A stretch of 64,000 nucleotides of DNA from Otatea glauca (taxonomy: Eukaryota > Streptophyta > Magnoliopsida > Poales > Poaceae). Position 1 is the first letter of the stretch; the number at the start of each line of letters is the position of its first letter. The notes below the pieces were generated by a model. That model saw nothing but the letters and a program-made list of their open reading frames with translations. It had not been told where the DNA came from and searched no databases. Positions 44,430 to 56,123 of this stretch are shown here, piece after piece. The position numbers and the translations under genes were made by a program. The DNA is taken from contig CM070720.1 in assembly GCA_036346275.1 (NCBI GenBank), forward strand, positions 10,641,278 through 10,705,277. The letters run 5' to 3'.

Positions 44430-45240
44430 TATCGGGGATCGGTACCCTCGCCACGAGTAAGCATCCCCCCAGGCCTCGTGGTAGCTTTCCGCAGCCCAAG
44501 GGGCTGATCCCTGACCTAGATGATGCCCCCCGGTGGTCGGGCTCAGGGCCAGCAAGCTCGAGCTCGGGCACCGCCGGAAGGGCAGGCACCCTCGACGCCT
44601 CGTCCTCGACCTCGACGCCCCCGCAGGCACCAAGGAAAGGGACATCTGTAACATTTCTATTTTTATCTTATGTAAGACTCTCCCCTGCGTGGGAATCAGC
44701 ACCCTACCTGCCCTTGCGTGGGAACTAGGGTTCAACACCTCCCGTCAGAATCTCAACAGCTCCCGTCAGACCCTCAACGGCTAGCAACGACTTTCGAGCC
44801 CCCGTCAAATCGCCACGGGCTCCTGACGTCGATCTCGGGACCAAGCAGCAAAGGCTTAACGGGGGCTATAAGAGCAGTAGGTCACCCCAACAGAAAAAGG
44901 AGGGAGGAAAAACAAAAAAACAGGAGACAAGGGCAACCCCCGACTCGCGACACCAACAACGAAGAACGGCGCGGCCCCCTGCTCTCGCTCGGGCCCCGTC
45001 CTTGTACTCTTCCACAGAGCCGCTAATACACACTTAGCCTCAGGGCGAAACTGGAGTAGAGCTATTACCCGACCTTGGGGGCTCGAACCAGTATAAATCC
45101 CCGTGTCCGACATCCTTTCTTGGACGACTCTCCCGCACCGCCTGAAGCCCTCGAATGAGCGCGACCTCGGGTCCCGCTCCCGAGTAGACACCTCGCTCCC
45201 TCTTTCTTTCTTCGGCGGTTGACGGTCCCGATCGTCGACA
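44430..45240 (+). repeat. Element G 5' LTR
   Basis: 811 bp, TATCGGGGATC to GATCGTCGACA. It is longer than the 3' copy, partly through a near-duplicate CTCCCGTCAGANNCTCAAC unit (44738-44776). A TATA box, CTATAAGAG, lies at 44866-44874. Confidence 0.93.
44866..44874 (+). promoter_or_regulatory. TATA box of the element G LTR
   Basis: GGGGGCTATAAGAGCAG; the same motif is at about 56536-56546 in the 3' LTR. Confidence 0.6.
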
Positions 45241-45242
45241 GC

Positions 45243-45259
45243 TGGCGCCCACCGTGGGG
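45243..45259 (+). other. Primer binding site of element G
   Basis: TGGCGCCCACCGTGGGG starts two bases after the 5' LTR with the TGG complementary to a tRNA CCA end. It is not the Met-type site of the other elements; I do not assign the tRNA. Confidence 0.75.
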
Positions 45260-45325
45260 CCCGAGTTTCGCTCATTCGGGGTTCACCGCTTCAGCGTCGC
45301 CAGCACCTTCGGCTCCAGCGACGGC

Positions 45326-47090
45326 ATGACACCATCAGTGAGGCAGGACCCGGATGCGGTTCCTGAGCACGAAGGCTCCACCTCCATGTTCTCACCTTCC
45401 CTATCGCCGCGCGAGCGCCTGGCCTTCATGGCTGGCAACCGCGAGGCAAGCACGGGAGCAGGTGATGATGACCTAGAAGCCCCGGAGGAGGCGCGTCGGT
45501 TGGTCCAGGTTGCCATCAACCAGGCCATCACCGCCCTTCGACAGGAAGAGCGTAAGGGGCTCCACACCTCGCTAGGGCACCGCAGCCCTGCTCGTTAGGA
45601 CGATCCCAACTGGGAACGCTTGCGGGCCATCGCCCGGGTCATGGCCGATCCCACCCGGGCAAGGACGGCCCTCTTTCGCCGATCCCTTGCTGAGGAACTC
45701 GGTAGGGCGGCCGATGAGGTCAATCCCTCACAGCAAGGACGTCAACGGCCGCCCGAACCTCGCTCCCTAAAAAGCGATGGCAGTTCGTCGCGCGACCACC
45801 ACCGTCCTCGCTGGCCGACTCCGTACCCGGGGGCCAGGAGCCCGCCACAACCGTCCCCACCTCACCTGGATGCAGGCCTGATGCGCGGGCATTCCCGCGA
45901 TCGGCAGGGTGATGACAGTGCTCCTTCGAGTAGCGACGCTTTCGGGGGCCTGTCTCCGGACATTCCGTCCAGGCGACGGAAGGTTCGCGATCATCGCCGC
46001 CCTAATGACACCCTCCCTGTCTATCAAGCCCGACGTGGGGTGCCCTGTCGGCTCGAGTTTGATCACCTCGCCGACGGTGATTCCGACCATAGTAGCGGCG
46101 ACCACGCTGCCCTAACCTACGGATGCCCAGCATACTCTGTCGAACTCCGTCGGGTGAGCTGGCCGACTCGCTTCCGCCCCTCCGCGATGGAGCGGTTCGA
46201 CGGGACCAAGAACCCCGACGAGTTCCTTTCGATCTATTCCACCGTGATCCTGGCGGTCGGCGGGGATGAGGCTATGATAGCCAACTACCTCCCCACCGTT
46301 CTGGACGGCGCCGCTCGCACCTGGCTTTTCAACCAGGCTCCTGGTGCCTTCCGGTCATGGCGCCAAGTGCAGAGCGCTCTCCGATCAAACTTCCAGAGCT
46401 GCTATGAGCACCCTGGACGGGAAAGGGACCTGGACCGCATCATCCAGGGCAAGGGTGAACTTCTCCGCGATTTCGTCCGCCAGTTCACCCGTGCAAGAAA
46501 TTCCATCCCAAACGTCTCCAGCGAAGCCGTCATCAAAGCTTTCAAGTTCGGCATTCGTGAAAGGCGTCTTACGGAGGACATAGAGATCACCACCGACCTC
46601 AGTGTCAACCAGCTGTTCCGAATGGCGGAACACTATGCGAACACGGACGACGCCGTCCGCTGGAAGCGCGACTACGACCACGGTAAGCTCGGCCGCATTC
46701 CCGGCGAGCCCGGGCTGTCTGCCGCCAAGGCTCCTGGCCTGGACCCGCGCCCCAAGAAGCAAGGGCAAGGTCGCCGAGATGGCGGCGGCCAACTACGCGT
46801 GGTCGCCGCGGCCAACGTCGGGCGCGAGGTGATGGAGGTGCGGTAATTCGACTTCAATGGACCTCGGCCCCAGCTTGGTCAGCCGCGACGTCAGCAAGCG
46901 CAACGTCAACCCCAGCTGGGGCAGCGTCGCGCACCACCGCAGTAGGGGAAGCATCGGGCTGACCCGCAGTGGGGCGACGTCCGGCCCCCCGCCAACGAGG
47001 TCGGGCCAGGGTACAACCCGGATAAATTCTGTCTGTTCCACCAAGCCCTGGGCCACGACTTGAGGGGCTGTAGGGCGTGGCAGTTCAAAC
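45326..47090 (+). pseudogene. gag of element G with one main nonsense codon
   Basis: The likely start is the ATG at 45326. One frame stays open to 46846 apart from a TAG at 45596-45598. The N-terminal third is Arg/Pro/Ser-rich and low in structure. The Retrotrans_gag core begins near 46150 (FRPSAMERFDGTKNPDEFLS), with AARTWLFNQAPGAFRSWRQV and a DFVRQFTRARNSIPN helix. After the TAA at 46844 related sequence continues in the same frame to a zinc-finger-like FCLFHQALGHDLRGC (47027-47071), a C-H-H-C variant usual for Tat gag. GC content is much higher than in the surrounding CACTA-1 DNA. Confidence 0.88.
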
Positions 47091-50000
47091 TGACGCCTTC
47101 TACGATGGGCGTGGGGAGATGCTCACGCTCCCGAAGGGGGGCGAGCTGCCCGATGAGGGCGTCGCCCGTGAGGGGCCAGAGGGCCTCGACCTGGAGTTCC
47201 AGCAGGGCGACCGTCGCGTTGATATGATCTTCGGCGGTTCATCTGCGTACCAATCCCGGCGCGAGCTCAAAAGCGCCACGCGCACTGTATACCAAGCTTC
47301 GGCCAGCAAGCCTGCCGACCAGCCTTGCAGATGGACTGGCTTCCGATCACCTTCTCCTAGGGCGACGCTCCCCCGGGGATGTTCAAGGACCTTAAGACCG
47401 CCTTGGTCGTCGCTCCGACCATAAGCAACACCATGGTCGGGAGGGTTATGATTGACGGAGGGAGTTCCCTCAACCTACTCCTGGCTAGTACGCTGGACCG
47501 AATGCAGATTCCCCGATCCAAGATCAGGAGCATAGCGGTTCCCTTCTTCGGCATCGTGCCGGGAGCTCGACCACTCCGCTCGAGCAGGTGGTTCTGCCTG
47601 TCACCTTTGGTGACTCAGCGAACTTTCGCACCGAGCTAATCACCTTCGAGGTCGTGGATAGCGGTCTCCCTTACAACGCCATCCTCGGGCGGCCGGCTTT
47701 GATCAAGTTTATGGCGGCAATCCATTACGGCCACCGTTGCATGAAGCTCCCGGGGCCCTAGGGCGTCATAACCGTCCAAGGCGACCTCAAAACAGCGCAC
47801 TGCTGTGAGGAAAAGGCCCTCGAGTTCGCGGGCATACTCCCTCAGCGGGGCCCTGAGGTGGCACAGAAGGACGCCCATCGAAAAACGGTGATCCAGCCCG
47901 GCGGCCCGACCAAGACCGTGCGGCTCGAGGAGGACGACTCGGGCAAATGTGTCCACCTCGCCGCCCAGCTCAACCCGAAATAGGAATTCGAGTTCGTCAC
48001 CTTCCTCCGCAGCAACAAAGGCATATTCGCGTGGGAACCGACAGACATGCCTGGGTCCCGAGGGAAGTGATCGAGCATAAATTGCAAACGAGGCCTGGGT
48101 GCAGGCCCGTGCACCAGAAGTTACGACGTTTCTCGCCCGAAAAGGTGGCGATAATCAGGGAGCATCTCGACAAGCTCCTAAAGGTCGGCTTCATTCGTGA
48201 GGTCAGCTACTCCAAATGGCTGGCCAACCTGGTGATCGTGCAGAAAAAGGGTGGGAAATAAAGGATGTGTGTCGACCACACGGGCTTGAAATCGGCGTGC
48301 CTGAAGGATAACTTCCCTCTTCCCCGTATAGATCAGATCGTGGACTCCATCGCCAACGCCAAGATGATGAGCTTCCTCGACGCCTATTCCGGCTACCACC
48401 AGATCAAGCTCGCAGCAGGCGACGAGGACAAGACGGCCTTCATCACGCCGTTCGAGACATTCTGCTTCACCACTATGTCGTTCGGCCTCCCCAACGCCGG
48501 GGCGACGTTCCAACGGCTGATGTCCCGGACCTTCGACCTTCAGATCGGGCAGAATCTCGAGGTCTACGTCGACGACATCATCGTCAGGAGCTCTTCCAAA
48601 GTCGACCATATCGACGACCTCGCGGAGACCTTTGCCAACTTAAACAAGCATGGAGTCAAGCTCAACCTCGAGAAGTGCGTCTTCGGCGCAACCTCGAGCA
48701 AAGTGCTTGGCTACATGATCGGGGGCTCGGGCGTAGGCCCGAACCCAGAGAAAATTGAGGCAATCGAGAGGATGGTCGCTACATCAGCGAAGTACTCCAC
48801 GGGCCAAAGGAGCGTTACCCCCAAGTCCAGAAGCTGCTCTATGCCCTCTTCATGGCCTTGCGTAAACTCTGGCATTACTTTTAGGCGCACGCCATGGTCG
48901 TGCTGAGTGGGTTCTCGCTCGGCAAGATCTTAAGGAACCCGAAGGCAGGAGGCCGCGTTGCCAAATGGGCTATGGAATTAGCCGAATTCGATATTCGGTT
49001 CGCGGCGCGCTCCACCATTAAGTCACAGGTGCTTGTCGACTTTGTGGTCGAGAAGACGGCGAAGCCCGTCCCTGAACCCGAGGCCGTGGAAGAAGGTCCC
49101 TGGACCATGTTCTTTAATGGCTCAAGGTCGTTTAAACACTCGGGGGCTGGCGTCCTCATCATCACCCCTCGGGGGGATCATCTGAAGTACGTGATCCGCT
49201 TCGGCTTCCCCGCGACCAACAATGTCGCGGAGTATGAGGCCCTCTCGGCCGGCCTTCGTGCGTGCAAATCGCTAGGCGTGCGCCGGCTGGTCGTGAGGGG
49301 AGACTCTCAACTCGTCATCAACCAGTACAACAAAGACTACCAATGCTCAGAGCTGTCAATGGCGAAGTACCTCACCGAGGTGCGCAAAATGGAGAAATGG
49401 TTCAAGAACCTCGAAATCGGATACGTTCCCCGGAAGGACAACTCCGGCGCGGATCTCCTATCCAAGCTCGGGTCTTTCGACAGCGAGATCCCGTCGGATG
49501 TCATCCTCGAGACCCTGCTGGCCCCGACCGTCGACGAACTAGAAGACTCGGTGGCCCTCCTCGAGAGCGTTCCATCATGGATGGACCCGATCGTTAAGTT
49601 CCTCGGCCTTGGCGAGCTCTCGTCTGACCAGGCTGAGAGCAGCAGGCTCAAGCGCTGTGCGAGCTCGTATGGGCTCGTCGACGAACAGCTGTACCGGTGG
49701 GGCGCCCTGGGCGTCCTCGCCAAGTGCATCACCCCGGAGGAAGGATCATCACCGACAATGGGACGCAGTTCACCAGCGAGCTGTTCCAAGAATACTGTGA
49801 AGACAGGGGAACCAAGGTCTGCTACGCCTCGGTAGGCCACCCTCAGAGCAACGGGGTGGTCGAGCGGGCCAACGGACAAATCGTCTAAGGCATCAAGAAG
49901 CGAGTCTTCGATGAGCTCGAGCGCCAAGGCCGGGGCTGGGTGAACGAGCTTCCCACCATCCTTTGGTCCATCCGAACCACGCCAAGCCGGTCAACAGGGT

Positions 50001-50356
50001 CCACCCCCTTCCGGCTCGTCTTTGGTTCCGAAGCCGTCCTACCCCCCGAGGTCACGCTGGGCTCCGCCAGGGTCCACTCAGTCGACCAGGTCGACCTCGC
50101 TCTGGCGGAGGAGGTAAGATGCCATGCTCTGTTACGGTCGGCACATTACCTGCAAGCACTTCGCAGACACGCCTCCCGTTCGGTGCGACCCAGGGGGCTC
50201 CTTGTTGGGGACTTGGTCCTAAAGAGAATTCAGGACCGGTCCGACACCAACAAGTTATCCCCGCTGTGGGAGGGCCCCTATTGCGTCATCTCAGCAGGCC
50301 GGATGGGTGCTTACTGGCTTGCCATGCCCAACGGTCGAGAGCTCGCAAACTCGTGA
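47091..50356 (+). pseudogene. pol of element G: protease, RT, archaeal-type RNase H, integrase remnant
   Basis: The protease has the active-site segment MIDGGSSLNLL (about 47448). RT starts near 48070, has one stop (TAA 48259-48261) and an otherwise open 213-codon block with DNFPLPRIDQIVDSIANAKM, FLDAYSGYHQI and the catalytic YVDDIIV (48568-48588). The original RNase H is reduced to its C-terminal end by a deletion near 48785. The second, archaeal-type RNase H is open (49100-49490: GAGVLIITPRGDHLKYVIRF, NVAEYEALSAGLRACKSLGV, RGDSQLVINQYN). Integrase has lost its zinc-binding region and first catalytic Asp by a deletion near 49740, but keeps ITDNGTQF and the NGVVERANG Glu, then an open C-terminal tail to 50356. 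Confidence 0.9.
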
Positions 50357-51750
50357 AACATTGACCAACTCCGAAAGTTCTATGTTTGAACTCTGCCTCT
50401 TGCTTTCATGATGGAATGTTTTTACTTTATCGTCTATAACTGCGCCGTTTTCTATATATCTCTTTGTATTCTGAGCGAGTGTGTATCCGGGTCGTGATCC
50501 GAGGGTTCGCTCCTGGAGGAAGTCGAGTCGGCTGTAAGCCAATTCTCATCGAGTCACGGCTCCCCTCCATAGCGGGGCTCGACCTGGCGATCACGCCCGT
50601 AAGCCCCTCGACCTCGGGGTACGATCTGGCCCCCCTCTCCCATTGTTGCTTGAACAAAACCGTGGTCTCGGAGCACGCCTTAGGGGGGCCAAATCCGCAG
50701 TAAGCCAACTCTCGTCACAGTAAGCCATTCGTTCCCCCGTGGCAGGGCTCGTGCCCTAGATCGCCATCGGTAAGCATTTCGAGCCAGGGGGCGGTCCGAC
50801 TTCTTGTTTACTGCAGACATATTTTGCCTTTGTGCACATAACGCCCTGCTTGCTCTCCCGAGCCCAGGGAATCACCATCTCGAGCATAATCCGCTCCCGC
50901 ACACTACCTGGCCGGGCTCGGCATAAGATTCCTTTTTACCTGTGCTAACGCCTCTCTTGCAACCCAGGGGACGTGACGCTGGGTCGCGTTCTCAAGGTCC
51001 GTCTTCGGAGGATCAAGTCTGTAGAAAAGCAGCCTTCACCGCGGTAAGTCGACTGCCCTCCCTGCGTTGAGCCCCAGGCCAAGGGTTCCGCCTGGTAAGC
51101 GACCCGCACTCGGGACCCGGCCTAATCCTCTTTACGCGAAGTTCTCTTTCATTAAATACCAGCGTTTATGTGTCCTCGCGCCGCGAGCGACGCGAGCACA
51201 AGACGTGATCTCGGGGATCGCCTCCAGGGGGTTACAGTCAGCTGTAAGCCGATTCTTATCGCGTCTCGGCTTCCCCTGTAGCAGAGCTTGGCGCCGAGAT
51301 CACGTCGGGAGCTCCCGGACCTCGGGGCGCTCTAGGGTTTCTTTTTTTAGCATCTATATCTGTGTATGTTTTCCTTCTTGCACCCCGCGTGCCTTGACCT
51401 CGGGTCGCGGTCTCTGGGTTCGCCTCGGGGATGTTCCAGTCGCTGTAAATCGATCTTTATCGGGGTAAGCCGACCATCCCCCGACAAGCCAACTCGGAGG
51501 TCGTCCTCTGGGGGCACCCCGAGCCTGATGACGATTCCCGGGCTCGGTGGACATGGACTCTAGATTCACCTCCGGGGATGCTTCGATCGCAGTAAGACGA
51601 TCTGAATCGCAGAAATCCGGCTATTCCCCCGTCGTAGGCTTGAATCAGAGACCGCCCTCAGGGAAGCCTCGGACTCGATGCATTCCCGAGTTCGGCTGCC
51701 TCAACCCGACATCCCAAATCTAGGCCAGCCCGGACGCGGGCTCGGCTGTC
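50357..51750 (+). other. Element G post-pol non-coding region
   Basis: GC-rich sequence without a supportable gene. Short recurring phrases such as GTAAGCC, TCCGGGGATG and CTCGGAGGTC foreshadow the tandem array that follows. Confidence 0.55.
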
Positions 51751-52256
51751 TCGGCCTAACACCGAGCCCGATGTACTCCTGGGCTCAGAGGTTGCGGATT
51801 TCTAAAAAATATCCTCCGGGGTTGCTCTATTGCCCCGTCGAGTGATTCTAATGGGAAGCCTCCCCGCAGAGGGAGCCCTCGAGCTCGGCCTAACACCGAG
51901 CCCGATGTACTCCCAGGCTCGGAGGTCGCGGATTTCTAAAAAATATCCTCCGGGGTTGCTCTATTCCCCCGTCGAGTGATTCTAATGGGAGGCCTCCCCA
52001 CAGAGGGAGCCCCCGAGCTCGGCCTAACACCGAACCCGATGTACTCCCGGGCTCGGAGGTCACGGATTTCTAAAAATATCCTCCGAGGTTGCTCTGTTCC
52101 CCCGTCGAGTGATCTAATGGGAGGCCTCCCCGCAGAGGGAGGTCCCGAGTTCGACCTAACATCGGGCCTGAAGCACTCCTAGGCTCGGAGGTCGCGGATT
52201 TCTAATGAATATCCTCCGGGGTTGATCTATTTCCCCCGTCAAGTGATTTTGATAAT
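51751..52256 (+). repeat. Tandem repeat of about 125-145 bp in element G
   Basis: Four units start with TCGRCCTAACA at 51751, 51895, 52019 and 52151. Each carries GATTTCTAA, ATATCCTCCG and CCCGTCGAGTGATT-type segments in the same order. A fifth partial unit trails to about 52310. Tandem repeats in the 3' untranslated region are known for Tat/Ogre-type elements and can seed satellite DNA. Confidence 0.85.
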
Positions 52257-52310
52257 TGATTCCCCCGTCGAGTAATTTTTATGGCAAGTTCCTCCGGGGA
52301 TGTTCTAATC

Positions 52311-53079
52311 ACAAGCTTGGTCGTCCCGACCCAGCTCCTCGACTCAGGTTCATCCTCGATCAAAGGCACGCCCTGCGACCTGACTCCATCGTGGGTCCTT
52401 TCCCTTTCTTTCAGGCCAAACAACATCGGCCAAAATCTCACGCCCCTGCAACTGACTCCTGCACCTCGGGATCAGCGGCAAGCATTCGAGGACGAGGCAG
52501 GACCGAACGTTCCCCGTCTCGGCCACCTCAACCCGACACTGCGGATAAGGTTCGCCCCCGATCAAAGGTACACCTAACGACCTAACCTTGTCGCGGGTCT
52601 CCCCTTTTCCAGGTCAGGAATGCTGGTCGGGTCTCAGGTCATAACGGCCAACTCTGTGTGCCGGACCACCATCTAAGTAGGACAACAAAGCAAAAAATCA
52701 AAATCTCGAGAAGAATTTCTGGCTAAGTCTCGAACAGTCTCGAGCAGGATTTCTAGCTAAATCTCAGGCAATTCCGAGCAGGTTTTCTGCCTAAATCCCG
52801 AGCAAACGCCATTCGATCTCAGACCGGATTTTATCTGGTTAAGTCTCGAGCAGTTTCCAGCAGCCTCAGGCACAAACAAAAGATGCTATTTACTCTCGAG
52901 CGAGACTCCCGGCCAAGTATTAAAAAGGCGCATACAATTGCAAACACGAAGGGAGTTTTCATTCCTTGTAAGTCAAAATTTACATGGCTAACATTTACAA
53001 AGAGGTCGAGTACCCTCGACCCTTCTTTTCCTATCGACTAACCTATCTACAGGTCAACCATCTCCCGAGCAAGCTTCTC
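52311..53079 (+). other. Element G non-coding spacer
   Basis: A more AT-rich stretch with recurring TCTCGAGCAG-type phrases (52695-52915: TCTCGAACAG, TCTCGAGCAGG, CCGAGCAGG). No gene is supported. The antisense gene ends just to its right. Confidence 0.5.
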
Positions 53080-55657
53080 CTGCCCGAGTGTAGCGACCCT
53101 TGACCTCAGAGCCAGCGCCTTGGCCTCAGTGTTGGCAACCCGGCTTCGCTCCTCCTGAAGCTGGGCCAGGGCATTCTTCCCTGCCCGGGTCGCTCACCCT
53201 AGCTTTTCCTCAAGGTCGGCCATCTTCGCCTTGGCATCAGCAGAAGCCTTCGAAGGGACAGTAGAGAGCTCCTCGACCTTCTTGCGGAGCGCTTCCGTCT
53301 CCGCGCGGGCAGCCTCGACGATTTCCACGGCCTTCGCGCGGTCACTCGCGAGGGCATTCTTGGCCTTCTCGCGGATTTTCGCGAGGGTCTCGGCCGACCG
53401 CTTCTGCTCGGCTTTGACTGCCCTCAAAAGCTCAATGGTGTGCTCATCCTTCAGCTGCTCGACCTCCCCCTCTGTCCGTTTCATGCTCTCCTCGAGGCCG
53501 AGGACGTACTCCTCGCGTCCCTCGACCAAGGAGCACAGCGCCCAGAAGCTAACGGCATGGACGCGCAGGGTCTCAAGCCCTTGGGCGACCTGGTCCAAGC
53601 CCTAAGGAGACGAAAAACGTGTTACGAACGACCCCGCAAACATGAAGAAGAAAGACGGGCTCGAAGTCAACTAACCTCCTGGAGGTGCGCTTCGAGCCTC
53701 ATGCGAGGGGAGTGCAGAGATGCCAAGCATCCCCTGTAGACCCCTCCAGCACCGGGTCAACGACACTGGTAGGGGCATCATCCCGAGCCGCCTCGTCCGA
53801 GACATGGGACAGCTCGGGCGGAGCTAAGCCTGCCGAAGGAGGCAGGGTTATTTAGAAGACCGAAGCCCGAAGGCAAAACAATACCAAAGGGGGGAGTGAC
53901 GCCGTACCTAATACCCCGCCACGCTCATCGACGCCTGCAAGCACCGTCTCGACCTCAGCTACATCAGGCTCGGGGGCGTTGATCTCATTGCCGCCCGACG
54001 GCACCGACCTCGCTGCGGCCCGCCGGTGCAGCAAACACTTCGAGGCCAGCGGTCGGCGCCTCGGCCGAGCTTCCCATCACTGTCGTTCCGACGGGCCTCT
54101 GGCCTGCCGCCCCGACTGAGTCACCCTCCGTGGACGTCGCGTCAGGCCAAAGATGTTGCGACCTTGCCCGGGGGGCCACGAGGTAGTCCCCCGCATCCTC
54201 TTCCTCATCCTCGGACTCGCCCTAAACAACAGTCAAGATCTGTGATGAAAAACACCCCTAAGACTCGCAAGGAGGGAGAAGACCTAAACTCCCGAGCTAT
54301 GAAAAGGAAAGTTACCTGTGTGACGAGTCTCCGCCTCCACAGGCGAGAGGGCGAGGCACGAGCCGCTGCGCTGCAGCTGCCGGCCGCTGGCTCGACGACG
54401 CGACCGCGGCCGCCGCCTGCTCTTGCTACAAAGAAAAGAGGGAAGGTCAAAAAAGAAAAAACACATGGAAAACAATGAATAACCAAGGTCGAGCCTAGGC
54501 GTCCCCGGGCTCGGTAGAAGCAACTTACCATTGCGCGGTCACCCCACTCAACGTGGGGTTTCTTGGCGCCTGGCCTGGGGCGACCGAGGCGGGTCTCTTG
54601 GTAGCCTTCTTGCCTTTGCCCAGCCCGGGCAACGGCAACAGGCGCCTCGCTGTTTCCAATAGCTCCTGGCTCTCCTGCAAAGATCAACACGATTAAGTCA
54701 AGGCCAGACCCAAGTCAGGTCCGATAGAAGAACAAGAAGAAGATTACCTCGCTGCGCCACCTCAGGATATTCTTGGGGATAGGGTCATCGAGGGTATAGG
54801 CGTGGGCCACCTTCCTGAACGCCTCCTGCATACGCGCCGCCACCCACGACTCCGACGGGGCTGCAGGACGACAGAATGAGATGGAGGGCGATCAAAAGAA
54901 AAAAGAAAGAGCTCGCTCGAGCTCGAAAGAGCACAAGGTCGAAAGGAACTTAATTTGGCGCTCTCCCGAGTAGGGTCGTCCATCCCTCGGATCTCGAAGA
55001 ACGGGTGCACCCTCTTCCGCAGGGGGACACCCGAGCCCGAAGATAGTCTATGACCACGGCCTAGCCGGTCAGACCGCGCGTCGCACAAACATGGATGATG
55101 GCGACGGCCTCTTGGTCGGCCGCCGAGTCCTCAGGCTCCGGAGTCTCGCGCTTGCTATCCACGGCGACGCCGTTATACGCGAGCTCGCCCCCTCGCCCTT
55201 CTTCAGGTAAAACCACCTCTCCGTCCACGACTCGAGAGAGTCCCGGGTCGGGATTTGAAGGAAGGTGCAGGGAATCCCGGTCCGTAGCCGAAAATAAAGG
55301 CACTCGATGACAGGGTCCTTCGAGGTGCGAAACAAAGAGTAAAAACAGAAAAAGAGAGAGGGGTGGGGAGGATTCCCAGGAACCCCTCGCAGAGATGTGA
55401 AAAAATAGAGAGGAGGAGGATGGAGTTTGGCACCAGATTGACGAGCTCGATCTCGCATTGCGTGAGAACGGCGGCCAAGAAGTCGCTCTCCGGGGTCCGC
55501 AGCCCGAAGAGCGTATATTGCTCTGTGCTCGTGATCTCATCCTCCCGAGGGTGCGGCTCGGCCTCTCCGGCTGCCGGGTCATGGGATCCAGAAGCCCCAA
55601 CGACTCAAGCTCCCTCATCCTCTCGGTAGTCAGAGTGCTTTTTCCGAATTTGGCCAT
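53080..55657 (-). pseudogene. Antisense ORF of element G (putative gypsy-type transposon protein, PF04195-like)
   Basis: On the minus strand an ATG at 55657 starts MAKFGKSTLTTERMRELESL, the usual N-terminus of the antisense protein of Tat-lineage grass elements. After a frame change, the segment SDFLAAVLTQCEIELVNLVP with LLLSIFSHLCEGFLG (55478-55350) follows, then ECLYFRLRTGIPCTFLQIPT and SWTERWFYLKKGEG (to about 55190). Splice-site-like boundaries appear, for example CTCCTTAG before GLDQVAQGLETLR at about 53600. The last exon (53598-53194) is a long Lys/Glu/Ala coiled coil (AVKAEQKRSAETLAKIREKA). Frameshifts disable it. It is transcribed against gag-pol; its role is unknown. Confidence 0.78.
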
Positions 55658-56123
55658 GGCTCTCAGAAGAATCAAGAACAGATCAAGGAAAGAAAGGGAT
55701 GACAAGCAGAAAGACCAGAGACACGGTGTAAGGGTGAAGGACTTCAGAAGTGTGCGGCTTCGGGTTTTTAAAGGAGCACGATCTCTGACAGCCAGCGTCA
55801 GTTACTCCTTAAAAGGTGCGCCAGGGTTTTCGGGTAGAGAACGTGAAGCGCCACGGTCGCGTCTCCTCGAATTCCCCCCGCCCCGGGGGCCCCGAGGCGG
55901 CGAAAATCAGACACCTCCCGGGCGCGATCCGGCACTTAATGCCACAAAGACGAAAGGACAGGTTCGAGGCGACCACGATGGAGGTCCTTGAAGGATTCCA
56001 TCACGTGGGGTCGGCCTCGGGGGCTGCCGTGCTCGGCTAAAGGGTTGACCCCTTCTCAAAGAAACAATAAGACTCAAGGCCGCCCCAAGCTTCAGGGCCG
56101 TCCCTTGAGCCTCGGGGGCTAGC
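55658..56123 (+). other. Element G region between antisense gene start and 3' LTR
   Basis: No gene. It should hold the promoter of the antisense ORF. The polypurine-like CCTCGGGGGCTAGC (56110-56123) abuts the 3' LTR. Confidence 0.55.

Noticed and set aside
44409..45275. Several frames of 80-140 codons on both strands in the G LTR
   Set aside because: They lie within the LTR, are repeated in the 3' LTR, and have low-complexity composition.
45620..46846. Separate gene starting at 45620 in element G
   Set aside because: It is in the same frame as the preceding block from 45326 and separated only by one TAG, so it is the continuation of gag.
51751..52256. Regularly repeated units considered as a possible CRISPR-like array
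   Set aside because: Units are contiguous tandem repeats of 124-144 bp with no unique spacers, in a plant retrotransposon.
52256..52585. Overlapping plus-strand frames of about 100 codons after the tandem array
   Set aside because: Two overlapping frames and a minus-strand frame are open at once in GC-rich sequence; none shows a known domain.
54205..54690. A 161-codon minus-strand frame and a 150-codon plus-strand frame (54026-54478) in element G
   Set aside because: High GC content keeps several frames open; these do not match the antisense protein family and fall where introns or decayed exons of that gene are expected.
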